Shown here: positions 1-7,285 of the stretch, piece after piece | Position numbering within the stretch: the stretch's first letter is position 1 | Layout of the letters: every line of letters begins with the position of its first letter | Assembly: GCA_003645975.1 (NCBI GenBank) | Contig: QNDP01000005.1 | Coordinates: forward strand, 1-17,688 | Direction of reading: 5' to 3' | DNA from: Candidatus Hydrothermota bacterium | GTDB lineage: Bacteria; Hydrothermota; Hydrothermia; B15-G9 | Length of the DNA stretch: 17,688 nucleotides | Translations under genes and position numbers: made by a program | The notes under the pieces: model-generated | Told to the model about the DNA's origin: nothing | Seen by the model: only the letters and a program-made list of their open reading frames with translations | The model's database searches: none

Positions 1-2319
1 AGAGGCGGTCAGCTCCAAGCGATCAACATGATTTTATGGGGACATGACATTCTCGGTCTTTTCCCGACTGGATACGGTAAGTCGCTGATTTACAGAACAT
101 TATCTTTGATGCTCGATGGGATCACGCTCGTCATTTCACCGCTTATTTCGCTGATGAAAGACCAGACCGAGTTCGCTATGAGGATCGATCCTCGTTGGGC
201 GACATTCATCAACAGCACATTGACACCTGATGAGCGGCGGAAAAGGCTGTGGCAGGCCGTTCATGGCGAGTTTAAGATGGTTTACATTGCGCCAGAACGA
301 CTTAGGATGAGGGATTTCAGGACAGCTTTGAGGATGTTCGACTTTTCGCTTTTGGTGATAGACGAAGCCCACTGCACGGTCATGTGGGGCTACGATTTTC
401 GGCCAGATTATTTGAAAATCAAGGATTTGGGGGGATATGCCGCTAATATCCTTGCACTTACAGCGACGGCCACGCCGTCGATGGCTCAGGAAATCGTCAA
501 ACTTCTCGGTGGAAACATGCGGATACTGCGGGCACCTTCTCTGATAAGGAAAAACATTGCGCTTAAGGTGATTCCAGTTCGTGATGTCCACGATAAGTTT
601 TTGCATTTGAGGGAATTGTTGAAAAGCGGGCGTCAGACCATCGTCTATGTGGCAACGCGTCGCGACGCAGAACTTGTCGCCGATTTCGCGAAATCCATAG
701 GCCTGAAAGCCGCTTCCTACCATGCTGGTCTTTCCAATGCGATGAGGACTGAAAGGCAGAACCTTTTTATGGACAACGGGATAGATGTCCTCGCCGCTAC
801 AAGCGCCTTTGGCATGGGCATCGACAAGCCCGACATCAGGCAAATTGTCCATTGGTCGATTCCAGAGTCGATTGAGGCTTACTATCAGGAAGTTGGGCGT
901 GCAGGCCGAGACGGGCTTCCAGCCGATGCGGTGCTCCTGTTCTCGATGGACGATGTCGAACTGCGCAAGTTTATGATCTCCAATTCGATAGTTGATGTGG
1001 ACTTGGTCGTTAAAGTGTTCGATTTGATCTCAAAAGCCGCAGGAGAACGGCGGGAGGTCTATCTGCCGATGGACGAATTTTTGTCAAAGACGGATGCCGA
1101 TGAGACCGAGATAAATGTTGCGATAAGTGTGCTGGAAAGAGGTGGCTTGATAGCTCGCAAGCCCGACCTGACTGAGGAACTTGTTGGGAGCGATGCAACA
1201 CATAAATTTGCCATCAGGCCGCTCGATGCGCTCGGTGTCCTCCCCTCAGAGGTCGAGGATGCCATTTGGGACGCACATTTTCGCCATAACCTTAACATCC
1301 ACAAGGTCGGCCGCACATGGATGACATTTGAAATCAGGAATCGACTGAGTCCCAAGATGTTGCAGAAGATCGAAGTGTCTATCGAACGGATGAGGCGGTG
1401 GAAACTAAAGGCCTTTGAGCGGATGCTGAATGAGTTTGTGGGGTCAAGTGGATGCAGAGAGGCCGCTGTGGCTCAATATCTCGGAGAAAAGCATTCCGAA
1501 AGGTGCGGACGATGCGACAGATGCGGGACAGAAGGCTGCGGAATCCAAGAGAAACTCTTTGTCAGGATGCAATTGTTCAAAATTAGGGATGGCTCTGAGG
1601 TCGAAAAGTGGGCTGCCGCTGAGCTTTTGAGTAACGGACTTGTTCGTTTGGACGGCGACTCTTTCGAGTTAACCGACAGAGGGACAGCACTTTTGAACGG
1701 CGACATGGATGTCCAACTCGACGCTCATTTCAGACTGAGCCCGACCAGAACACATGCTTTTTGGAATGCATTCCTCGATGTGAACTCATTTTCAGCCCGT
1801 TTCGACAACAAAATTGTTCGAAACTTTTGGTCAAAGCTGTGGAAACCGGCCTTTCCAAAGGACCAAACGATAGACGATTTCCTCAAAATGCCTCACCCCA
1901 TAAGGTTTGGAGGAGAGCGCTTTGAAGGGGTCGCCCTCGATTACTTTCGGCGACCCGAAGATAGAAGGTTCAGCGACAAGTTCCTGACACTCAGACTGTT
2001 GGAGAGAGGTAGGGCACAATGGAACTACGATCTGCTTGCTCGTGAATTGACCGAACTTGTCGAAAACGAAGGCTGGACATTCAATTTTGTAACGGCCTAT
2101 GCCGAAGCGGTCGATCAGCTCGTCGTCAAAAGGATCTCAAAACGCATAGCAAAGATGACAGGCGCTAAACCTGCGGACATCTCCGTTTGCTTTTCCCAGA
2201 GCTTGTTGGTAGTGGCCGATGTGTTCACAGGAAAGAACTTCTTGAGATGGGTTTCACAGAGGAAAATCGGACGAAATTGCAAACTTTTTGTCGCTGCCGT
2301 CGTTTACAGGTCTCGCTGA
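1..2319 (+). CDS. recQ: RecQ-family ATP-dependent DNA helicase, 5' end outside window
   Basis: 3'-5' DNA helicase of the RecQ family, acting in DNA repair and recombination. The frame is open from base 1, and the nine codons before the first ATG (position 28) read RGGQLQAIN, which matches the Q-motif, so ATG 28 is internal and the gene is partial. Counting from that Met: Walker A PTGYGKS (13-19), DEAH (112-115) followed by WGYDFRP, motif III TATATP (145-150), motif V GMGIDKPD (262-269), motif VI QEVGRAGRD (287-295). Cys476, 493, 496 and 499 have the 17-3-3 spacing of the RecQ zinc site. About 180 residues separate motif VI from the first zinc Cys, including a winged-helix-like stretch (around 322-398). 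This is the layout of Bacteroidetes-type RecQ proteins rather than the E. coli one. A second winged-helix-like stretch (around 525-560) and a tail of about 200 residues follow. No HRDC domain is recognisable. Confidence 0.93.
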   Translation, partial: RGGQLQAINMILWGHDILGLFPTGYGKSLIYRTLSLMLDGITLVISPLISLMKDQTEFAMRIDPRWATFINSTLTPDERRKRLWQAVHGEFKMVYIAPERLRMRDFRTALRMFDFSLLVIDEAHCTVMWGYDFRPDYLKIKDLGGYAANILALTATATPSMAQEIVKLLGGNMRILRAPSLIRKNIALKVIPVRDVHDKFLHLRELLKSGRQTIVYVATRRDAELVADFAKSIGLKAASYHAGLSNAMRTERQNLFMDNGIDVLAATSAFGMGIDKPDIRQIVHWSIPESIEAYYQEVGRAGRDGLPADAVLLFSMDDVELRKFMISNSIVDVDLVVKVFDLISKAAGERREVYLPMDEFLSKTDADETEINVAISVLERGGLIARKPDLTEELVGSDATHKFAIRPLDALGVLPSEVEDAIWDAHFRHNLNIHKVGRTWMTFEIRNRLSPKMLQKIEVSIERMRRWKLKAFERMLNEFVGSSGCREAAVAQYLGEKHSERCGRCDRCGTEGCGIQEKLFVRMQLFKIRDGSEVEKWAAAELLSNGLVRLDGDSFELTDRGTALLNGDMDVQLDAHFRLSPTRTHAFWNAFLDVNSFSARFDNKIVRNFWSKLWKPAFPKDQTIDDFLKMPHPIRFGGERFEGVALDYFRRPEDRRFSDKFLTLRLLERGRAQWNYDLLARELTELVENEGWTFNFVTAYAEAVDQLVVKRISKRIAKMTGAKPADISVCFSQSLLVVADVFTGKNFLRWVSQRKIGRNCKLFVAAVVYRSR

Positions 2320-3879
2320 TTATCCCTGCTTTTGGATCAACTTTTCACGATATTCCGCCAATCCGGGGATCGGGAGGACGATGTGAAGTCCTTTGTTGCC
2401 ATGGAATTGGCATGCGATCTCACATGCAAGGCACTCGGTGCATTTGCCTTTTTTGACATCTTCTGGCTCGAGAGCGATGACCGGCTTGCCATCCTCGAGC
2501 TTTAAGACACCGGCCGCACACGCTTCGATGCACGGTTTGGACTCGCATTTTTCACAGGCCGCATGGTCTATCCAAATCTTGCCTGTCAGGGTCTCGATAA
2601 GATATTCGCCCTCTTTGGGTTGATATTCCTTGTGAGGCACGACCTTGTGAAGTTTTCGGCCGTTCTCCTCGACCAACTTTTTGAGCCTTTCGGCACAGAA
2701 GTCAGGCGAATCGTCCTTGCCATAGCCTTCGACTTTGCCCGGAATGTCCTTGAGATAGGTGTGAAGCAATTCGATGGCCTGCTCCTCCATGTTTCCGCCG
2801 ACGCGAAGGACGGCAGGGATCTCGATGTTGTCCTCAAGGAAGGCTTTGATGAGGCCTCTTGCAAGGTTGGTCTGTTCCTGAGAGGCAAGTCCTGAGCCCG
2901 AAGCGAAATATCCGACGATGTTCGGCTGCGAAAGGATGATCTTGGCGGCGCGATAGACCTTTGAGGCGGGCGGATTGCCGCTCGTGTCAGTGAAATTGGC
3001 AGGTTTAAATCCCTTGTTGATAACGGCATCCATAGACATCATCGAACCACCGCCACCACCGCCGTGAAATCCGATATGTTTTCCATCCGGTGGAACATCG
3101 AGCACCATCTGAATGAAGTAAAAAGTGCCACGATAATCGTCTTTTTCGACATTGAAAGCGATCTTTTCGAGTTCCGTAGCCGGGCGCGGCAGTTCGCGCG
3201 CAATCTCGATGTCGAGATCGGGATGTCGATAGACCGCATAATCGTCGATCACGATATGTGCATCGAGTGCAACAACTTCTCCGTCTTTTGTCAGGGCGAG
3301 CGGGTTTGTCTCAAGCGAACGGGCGTCATACATCACCATAGCCTTGTAAAGTTTGGCCAACGCATCTCCAATTTTGATCAACAATTTGCCTTTAATTCCG
3401 GCCTGTCTTGCAAGTTCGCGTCCCTGATAGCTGTAAAAGCCTTTGACCGGGTTGATGTGGGTCTTCGCTACGGCTTCAGGATGCTCTCGTGCGATCTCCT
3501 CGATGCCGACGCCGCCTATCGAGCTGAAGATCATCAATGGGCGCGCCTCAGCATCATCGACGATGATTCCAGCGAAAAACTCACGCTCAATTTCGAGTTT
3601 CTTTTCGACAAGCAACGCCTCGACGGTGAACTCGCCCCAGCGCATTCCGAGCATCTCGCCTGCCGCTTTGCGCACCTCGTCAGCGTTCTCGGCGAACCGC
3701 ACGCCGCCCTTGCCCGTCCGTCCAGTCTCCCAAATCTGAACTTTTAACACCACCGGATAGCCTATTCTCTCAGCAATTTCCACCGCTTCATCAACACTCC
3801 TTGCAACGCCGCCCTCTGGAATCTTTATCCCGACCTTTTTGAGGATTTCTTTTGATTGGTATTCAAAAAGTCTTGCCAT
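2320..3879 (-). CDS. Succinyl-CoA synthetase beta-like ATP-grasp protein fused to 2x[4Fe-4S] ferredoxin domain
   Basis: A 519-residue protein. Residues 1-210 match the ATP-grasp half of SucC: LFEYQSKEIL at the N terminus, GGV at 58-60, and ETNPL (190-194) where SucC has EINPL. Residues 262-380 match the CoA-ligase half: MSMDAVINKGFKPANF (281-296), AAKIILSQPN, VLRVGGNMEE. The usual GAGL-type loop is replaced by six glycines (273-278). A ferredoxin-like domain follows, with Cys442/445/450/454 (CX2CX4CX3C) and Cys480/483/486/490 (CX2CX2CX3C), enough for two [4Fe-4S] clusters. Standard SucC is about 390 residues and lacks it. The alpha partner, which carries the phospho-histidine in this family, is not in the window. 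The real substrate is unknown; a redox-linked acyl-CoA ligase in an anaerobe is inference. ATG 3879 is preceded by GGAGGA (3884-3889) with 4 nt spacing. The stop codon abuts that of recQ. Confidence 0.85.
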   Translation of the reverse strand: MARLFEYQSKEILKKVGIKIPEGGVARSVDEAVEIAERIGYPVVLKVQIWETGRTGKGGVRFAENADEVRKAAGEMLGMRWGEFTVEALLVEKKLEIEREFFAGIIVDDAEARPLMIFSSIGGVGIEEIAREHPEAVAKTHINPVKGFYSYQGRELARQAGIKGKLLIKIGDALAKLYKAMVMYDARSLETNPLALTKDGEVVALDAHIVIDDYAVYRHPDLDIEIARELPRPATELEKIAFNVEKDDYRGTFYFIQMVLDVPPDGKHIGFHGGGGGGSMMSMDAVINKGFKPANFTDTSGNPPASKVYRAAKIILSQPNIVGYFASGSGLASQEQTNLARGLIKAFLEDNIEIPAVLRVGGNMEEQAIELLHTYLKDIPGKVEGYGKDDSPDFCAERLKKLVEENGRKLHKVVPHKEYQPKEGEYLIETLTGKIWIDHAACEKCESKPCIEACAAGVLKLEDGKPVIALEPEDVKKGKCTECLACEIACQFHGNKGLHIVLPIPGLAEYREKLIQKQG

Positions 3880-3929
3880 GACATCCTCCAGTTTCTAAGT
3901 CTCAAATACCTACAACGGAAAGCGGTTCA

Positions 3930-3958
3930 ATGATAAGCTATGAAAACGGGCAATTCAA
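3930..3958 (-). promoter_or_regulatory. Putative sigma-70-type promoter of the ATP-grasp/ferredoxin gene
   Basis: On the minus strand TTGAAT (3953-3958) and TATCAT (3930-3935) are separated by exactly 17 bp. The expected transcription start leaves a leader of roughly 45 nt that contains the GGAGGA ribosome binding site. The -10 hexamer is identical to that of the divergent promoter at 4272-4277, which supports both calls. Confidence 0.5.
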
Positions 3959-3980
3959 AAGCGGCTGAGCTCATCGGTAA

Positions 3981-4091
3981 TCTCCCCCAGAGGGGGGGAG
4001 GAGAATTTTGCCCCCATCCTGACCTTCCCCCAGAGGGGGAAGGAACATTCTCCCCCTCGCCCTTGAGGGAGAGGGGGTTGGGGGATGAGGG
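3981..4091. repeat. G/C-tract palindromic repeat (REP-like), with G-quadruplex motif
   Basis: Three palindromes in a row: 3982-4000 (C5 and G7 tracts around AGA); 4023-4043, a perfect 9-bp stem CCTTCCCCC/GGGGGAAGG with a 3-nt AGA loop; and 4052-4077, an imperfect stem. The first two share the core CCCCCAGAGGGGG. At 4067-4091 the plus strand has four G tracts (3, 5, 5 and 3) with loops of 3, 2 and 4 nt, which is a G-quadruplex consensus. Tracts of this kind, flanking phrases such as CCCTCATCCCCCAACCCC, occur as dispersed intergenic repeats in many bacteria, so it is probably multicopy. Only one copy lies in this window. Confidence 0.7.
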
Positions 4092-4248
4092 TGTAAGTCC
4101 ACATTCACGAATAACTTTCGACATTGATGGCGATGAGACTGGATGACTGTCGAGATGATGCGTTACAAAGGAATTGGAGAGGCTATTTCGCTGAAAATCC
4201 GACAATTATCCCAACACCACGAACTAAATAACTAACAGCTTTGCTCTT

Positions 4249-4277
4249 TTGACGCTTATCCGCTGTTTCCATATCAT
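4249..4277 (+). promoter_or_regulatory. Putative sigma-70-type promoter for the NYN-murF-mraY-murD-ftsW unit
   Basis: TTGACG (4249-4254) and TATCAT (4272-4277) are 17 bp apart, 5/6 and 5/6 to consensus. Transcription should start near 4284, only a few bases before the ATG at 4288. No Shine-Dalgarno sequence lies between, which points to a leaderless or near-leaderless mRNA. The TTG at 4249, a possible start codon, is part of the -35 box. Confidence 0.6.
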
Positions 4278-4287
4278 ATTTGCCGCT

Positions 4288-5898
4288 ATGGATGCCAAAA
4301 TTGAGAAAATTTTGAAGAATTTCAAAGAGTCGTGGGACGCATATCCTATTGTGCGATGCATGTTTACACGCACAGAAATGATCGAAATATTGAGCCACAG
4401 TGGAATAACGCCTCGAGGCGGTAGAAGATTTTCCAATTTCCCGACTTCCGATTTGGCACTCGCAGTCTCAAATGTCATGGATTCTATGAGCAACAAGGAA
4501 CTACGCCACATTCTCAGCTCTTTCGTCAGGAAAAACAGCGACTTGATAGAGCGTTATTCAAAGATGTCCGTGTCGAAAATGCAGCAGTATCTCAACGGAA
4601 TTGTCCTTAAAGATGTGAATCCAAAGGAACTCGTCGCGATACTTTTTGCGGTTGTTATGGACAATCGAAAGAGCTTTAACGCTCTGAAGTCCAGGGTGTT
4701 AGCACTTGTCGAGGCCAAAACGCTGGACATGGACAAGGTTTGGGAAATAGGAAAAAGCAAGCCGCCTGTGAAGGAAGAGATCACTAAAACCGCATTGACT
4801 TCACTTTCACGCTTACAGACAAAATCCCAATCTCGCTCAACGAAGTCGGTGCTCGAAATAGAAAAGGAGATTGAGAAGTATCGAGAGAAGATCGAGGAAT
4901 ATCGTCGAAAATGCGATGATCTTATGCGCGAAATCGGACGCATTCGATCCAGAACGCAATCGATGCGCAAGCATGTCGATGAGATCAAAATGGAGCTTAA
5001 GGAGCTGCGAAGGCGAGAAGCAGAACTTATCCAAAAGAACAAGAAACTCGAACGCGAAAATCAGGAGCTTAAAGAACGCCTGAAAGCCCTTCAGCAACAG
5101 CAACCACCTTCGGAAACCGAACTTATGCTCAGATTGGAAAAACATATCCGAAAGTTGAGAGACTCTATGGACTACTATGTCCAAAAGTTGGGTTCTATCG
5201 AGGAACAGCATGCGCATGATGTCCAGAACATCCTGAACGAAATCTCTAAGCTGAAATCACATGTTATCGAAGTCCAAGAGTCTGCCGCTCAGGGGTTCGA
5301 TGCACAAAAAGATGCTCTACTGACCCTGTCAAAAGAACTTTCGGACCTCAGACACTCCGTGAACCGACTCGCTCATTCGATTGAGCGTGTCGAACACAAA
5401 GAACACAGAGAGACCACAGGCGGAAATCGGATAGGTGTGTTCGTAGATGTTCAAAATCTCTATTACGCTGCAAAGGATATGGGCGGCAAACCCGACTATC
5501 GGAAGCTCAAAGATTTCATCCTGAGCGGGCGCCGTCCGGTTGGACTTTACGCCTATGTCGTGATCAACCCTTCAACACCTGATCAAGAGCGGTTCCTGCA
5601 CTTCCTCGAAAACGAAGGGTTCACAGTTAAGTCCAGATTTGTCAAAAAGTTCTTCGATGGAAACATGAAAGGAAACTGGGACCTTGGGATCGCCGTCGAT
5701 ATGATCGAGCAGGCGGAGAAGATGGACATCGTGGCGCTTGTGTCAGGAGATGGGGATTTCGCCCCTGTCGTCAGAATGCTTCAAAGGATGGGTAAGAAAG
5801 TCGAGGTCTATTCGTTTGAAAACACAATTTCAAGCGAACTTAGGGAAGCAGCCGATATGTGCAAACTTTTGGATTTCAGCTTCATTATTCCGGAGTGA
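4288..5898 (+). CDS. Coiled-coil protein with C-terminal NYN (LabA/DUF88-type PIN-like) domain
   Basis: Predicted 536-residue cytoplasmic protein. Residues 1-180 are a helical region I do not recognise. Residues about 189-269 are a long, highly charged coiled coil, a Q/P break follows, and a second helical segment runs about 277-370. The C-terminal 155 residues are an NYN domain of the LabA/DUF88 group: GVFVDVQNL (Asp387), GNWDLGIAVDM (Asp465 and Asp471) and SGDGDF (Asp488 and Asp490). These acidic residues form the metal site in this PIN-like nuclease fold, so RNase activity is likely but the target is unknown. I chose ATG 4288 over an in-frame TTG at 4249 because that TTG lies in the -35 box. 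The gene is first in the unit and its stop is 7 nt before murF, whose ribosome binding site lies in its last codons. Its link to cell-wall synthesis is positional only. Confidence 0.82.
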   Translation: MDAKIEKILKNFKESWDAYPIVRCMFTRTEMIEILSHSGITPRGGRRFSNFPTSDLALAVSNVMDSMSNKELRHILSSFVRKNSDLIERYSKMSVSKMQQYLNGIVLKDVNPKELVAILFAVVMDNRKSFNALKSRVLALVEAKTLDMDKVWEIGKSKPPVKEEITKTALTSLSRLQTKSQSRSTKSVLEIEKEIEKYREKIEEYRRKCDDLMREIGRIRSRTQSMRKHVDEIKMELKELRRREAELIQKNKKLERENQELKERLKALQQQQPPSETELMLRLEKHIRKLRDSMDYYVQKLGSIEEQHAHDVQNILNEISKLKSHVIEVQESAAQGFDAQKDALLTLSKELSDLRHSVNRLAHSIERVEHKEHRETTGGNRIGVFVDVQNLYYAAKDMGGKPDYRKLKDFILSGRRPVGLYAYVVINPSTPDQERFLHFLENEGFTVKSRFVKKFFDGNMKGNWDLGIAVDMIEQAEKMDIVALVSGDGDFAPVVRMLQRMGKKVEVYSFENTISSELREAADMCKLLDFSFIIPE

Positions 5899-5905
5899 AC
5901 TTTTC

Positions 5906-7285
5906 ATGAGGTACACAGTCGAGGAATTAGCCCGTGCAGTTGATGGAGAGGTCTTCGATGTCGAAGAATCCGCTACGGTTACGGGTGTTTCCACAGATTC
6001 GCGCCATGTAAAAACAGGAGACGCCTTTGTCGCAATCAAAGGGGATAAATTTGACGGACATGATTTCACAGGCTCCGCCATCGTGAATGGAGCCGTAGTC
6101 TGCATCGTCGAAAGGGGACGCCGCTATTACGGACTTCCGCGAATCGAGGTCGCAGATACGCTTATAGCTCTTGGCCATCTGGCAAAGTTCCACAGAATCC
6201 GAACTGCACCACATGCCAAAGCGATAGGCATCACCGGTTCGGTCGGCAAAACTACAACCAAGGAACTGATAGCGCTGGTGTTGGAAAGGAAGTTCAATGT
6301 AACAAAAAGTCCGAAAAGTTTTAACAACGCAGTCGGTCTGCCTCCGACCCTGCTCAGGGTGTCGGAAACGACAGAGTTCATCATCTCCGAAGTAGGGACA
6401 AATCACCCCGGTGAAATAGCTTATCTTGCGGCAAGGCTTCGGCCGGATGTTGCGGTTTTGACACGGATAGGCTATGCACACATAGGTTTCTTTGGCTCCA
6501 CCAAAGCAATTGCACATGAAAAGGCCGATCTTTTCAGAATCCTGCCTTCAGGCGGCCTCGCCGTCCTCAACGCTGAGTCTCCGCATATCGATGTTTTTAA
6601 GAAAAGCATCCCCGAAGGCGTGGAGATCATGACTTACGGCCTTTGTAAATCGGTCGATGTAGCGGCGGAGGCTGTCGAACCTCTCGGTTTCAACATCACT
6701 AAGTTCAGAGCACTTGGAGTCGATTTCAAAGTGAATTTGCCTCTCTCTTTGATCGAAAATGCATTGGCTGCGATCGCCGTCGGACATGCACTTGGAATAC
6801 CTGTCGAAGAGATTCGAGATGCCTTATCGGAGTTCAAAGGTATGCCCATGAGGATGGAAATCACTGAAATAGAGGGCGTTACCATCGTAAATGATGCATA
6901 TAACGCAAATCCTGATTCGATGACCGCACTTTTCAGGACATTCAGCGCACATCCGAACAAGGACAAACTTATCTTTGTGTTGGGCGACATGTTGGAACTG
7001 GGCGATTTCAGCGAGCAGTTGCATCGAGAAGTCGGACGCGCTTTTGTGGATGCCGGATTCAAAAGACTCGTGGCGGTTGGCAAACAAGCGCGTTTTATTG
7101 CAGAGGAGGCCATGCTTGGCGGTGCAAAAGTGTTTTACTTTGAGAAGGTTGACGATGTTGCAGACCTGTTGGTGGCAATGCTGAGGCAAGGGGATACGCT
7201 GGTGCTAAAGGCTTCGAGGAGGATGCAACTCGAAAAAATAGTGGAGGAATTGAAAAATGCTTTACCATCTGCTTTATCCGCTTAG
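5906..7285 (+). CDS. murF: UDP-N-acetylmuramoyl-tripeptide--D-alanyl-D-alanine ligase MurF
   Basis: ATP-dependent Mur ligase that adds D-Ala-D-Ala to UDP-MurNAc-tripeptide in the cytoplasm, giving the pentapeptide precursor. It has 459 residues, normal for MurF. Visible motifs: STDSR (29-33) in the UDP-binding N-terminal domain, P-loop TGSVGKTTT (110-118), SFNNAVGLP (138-146), EVGTNHPGE (162-170), K206 in AHEKAD where Mur ligases carry the carbamylated lysine, NDAYNANPDSM (329-339) and VLGDMLELG. ATG 5906 is preferred over upstream in-frame starts inside the NYN gene because GGAG (5892-5895) sits 10 nt before it and the protein then begins exactly where MurF does. Its last 29 bases overlap mraY, so translation is probably coupled. 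murE, the usual left neighbour, is absent. Confidence 0.96.
   Translation: MRYTVEELARAVDGEVFDVEESATVTGVSTDSRHVKTGDAFVAIKGDKFDGHDFTGSAIVNGAVVCIVERGRRYYGLPRIEVADTLIALGHLAKFHRIRTAPHAKAIGITGSVGKTTTKELIALVLERKFNVTKSPKSFNNAVGLPPTLLRVSETTEFIISEVGTNHPGEIAYLAARLRPDVAVLTRIGYAHIGFFGSTKAIAHEKADLFRILPSGGLAVLNAESPHIDVFKKSIPEGVEIMTYGLCKSVDVAAEAVEPLGFNITKFRALGVDFKVNLPLSLIENALAAIAVGHALGIPVEEIRDALSEFKGMPMRMEITEIEGVTIVNDAYNANPDSMTALFRTFSAHPNKDKLIFVLGDMLELGDFSEQLHREVGRAFVDAGFKRLVAVGKQARFIAEEAMLGGAKVFYFEKVDDVADLLVAMLRQGDTLVLKASRRMQLEKIVEELKNALPSALSA

Larger units (their letters stand above)
3880..4287. other. Divergent intergenic region (408 nt)
   Basis: No credible gene. It holds the ribosome binding site and promoter of the leftward ATP-grasp gene, a G/C-tract palindromic repeat in the middle, and the promoter of the rightward NYN/murF unit at its right end. 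I see nothing I can assign between 4092 and 4248. The short frames across the repeat are low-complexity (runs of Pro and Gly) and occur on both strands, so they are not genes. Confidence 0.7.

Noticed and set aside
136..852. A 238-residue open frame antisense to recQ
   Set aside because: It runs opposite the conserved helicase motifs, and its composition is rich in Cys, His and Pro as expected of a shadow frame.
3064..3747. A 227-residue open frame antisense to the ATP-grasp gene
   Set aside because: It is a shadow of a gene with clear family motifs; it shows no domain and no ribosome binding site that I can see.
3981..4091. CRISPR array
   Set aside because: The repeated cores are palindromic tracts at unequal spacing, with no spacers of constant length and no cas genes nearby.
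3927..4205. Short open frames on both strands across the palindromic repeat
   Set aside because: The predicted peptides are low-complexity Pro/Gly/Ser runs made by the G/C tracts.
4249..4287. TTG at 4249 as start of the NYN gene
   Set aside because: It is part of a -35 box with a well-spaced -10 box downstream and has no ribosome binding site; ATG 4288 fits better.
5738..5905. Longer MurF starting inside the NYN gene
   Set aside because: The added residues overlap the conserved NYN core in another frame and match nothing in MurF; ATG 5906 has a ribosome binding site.
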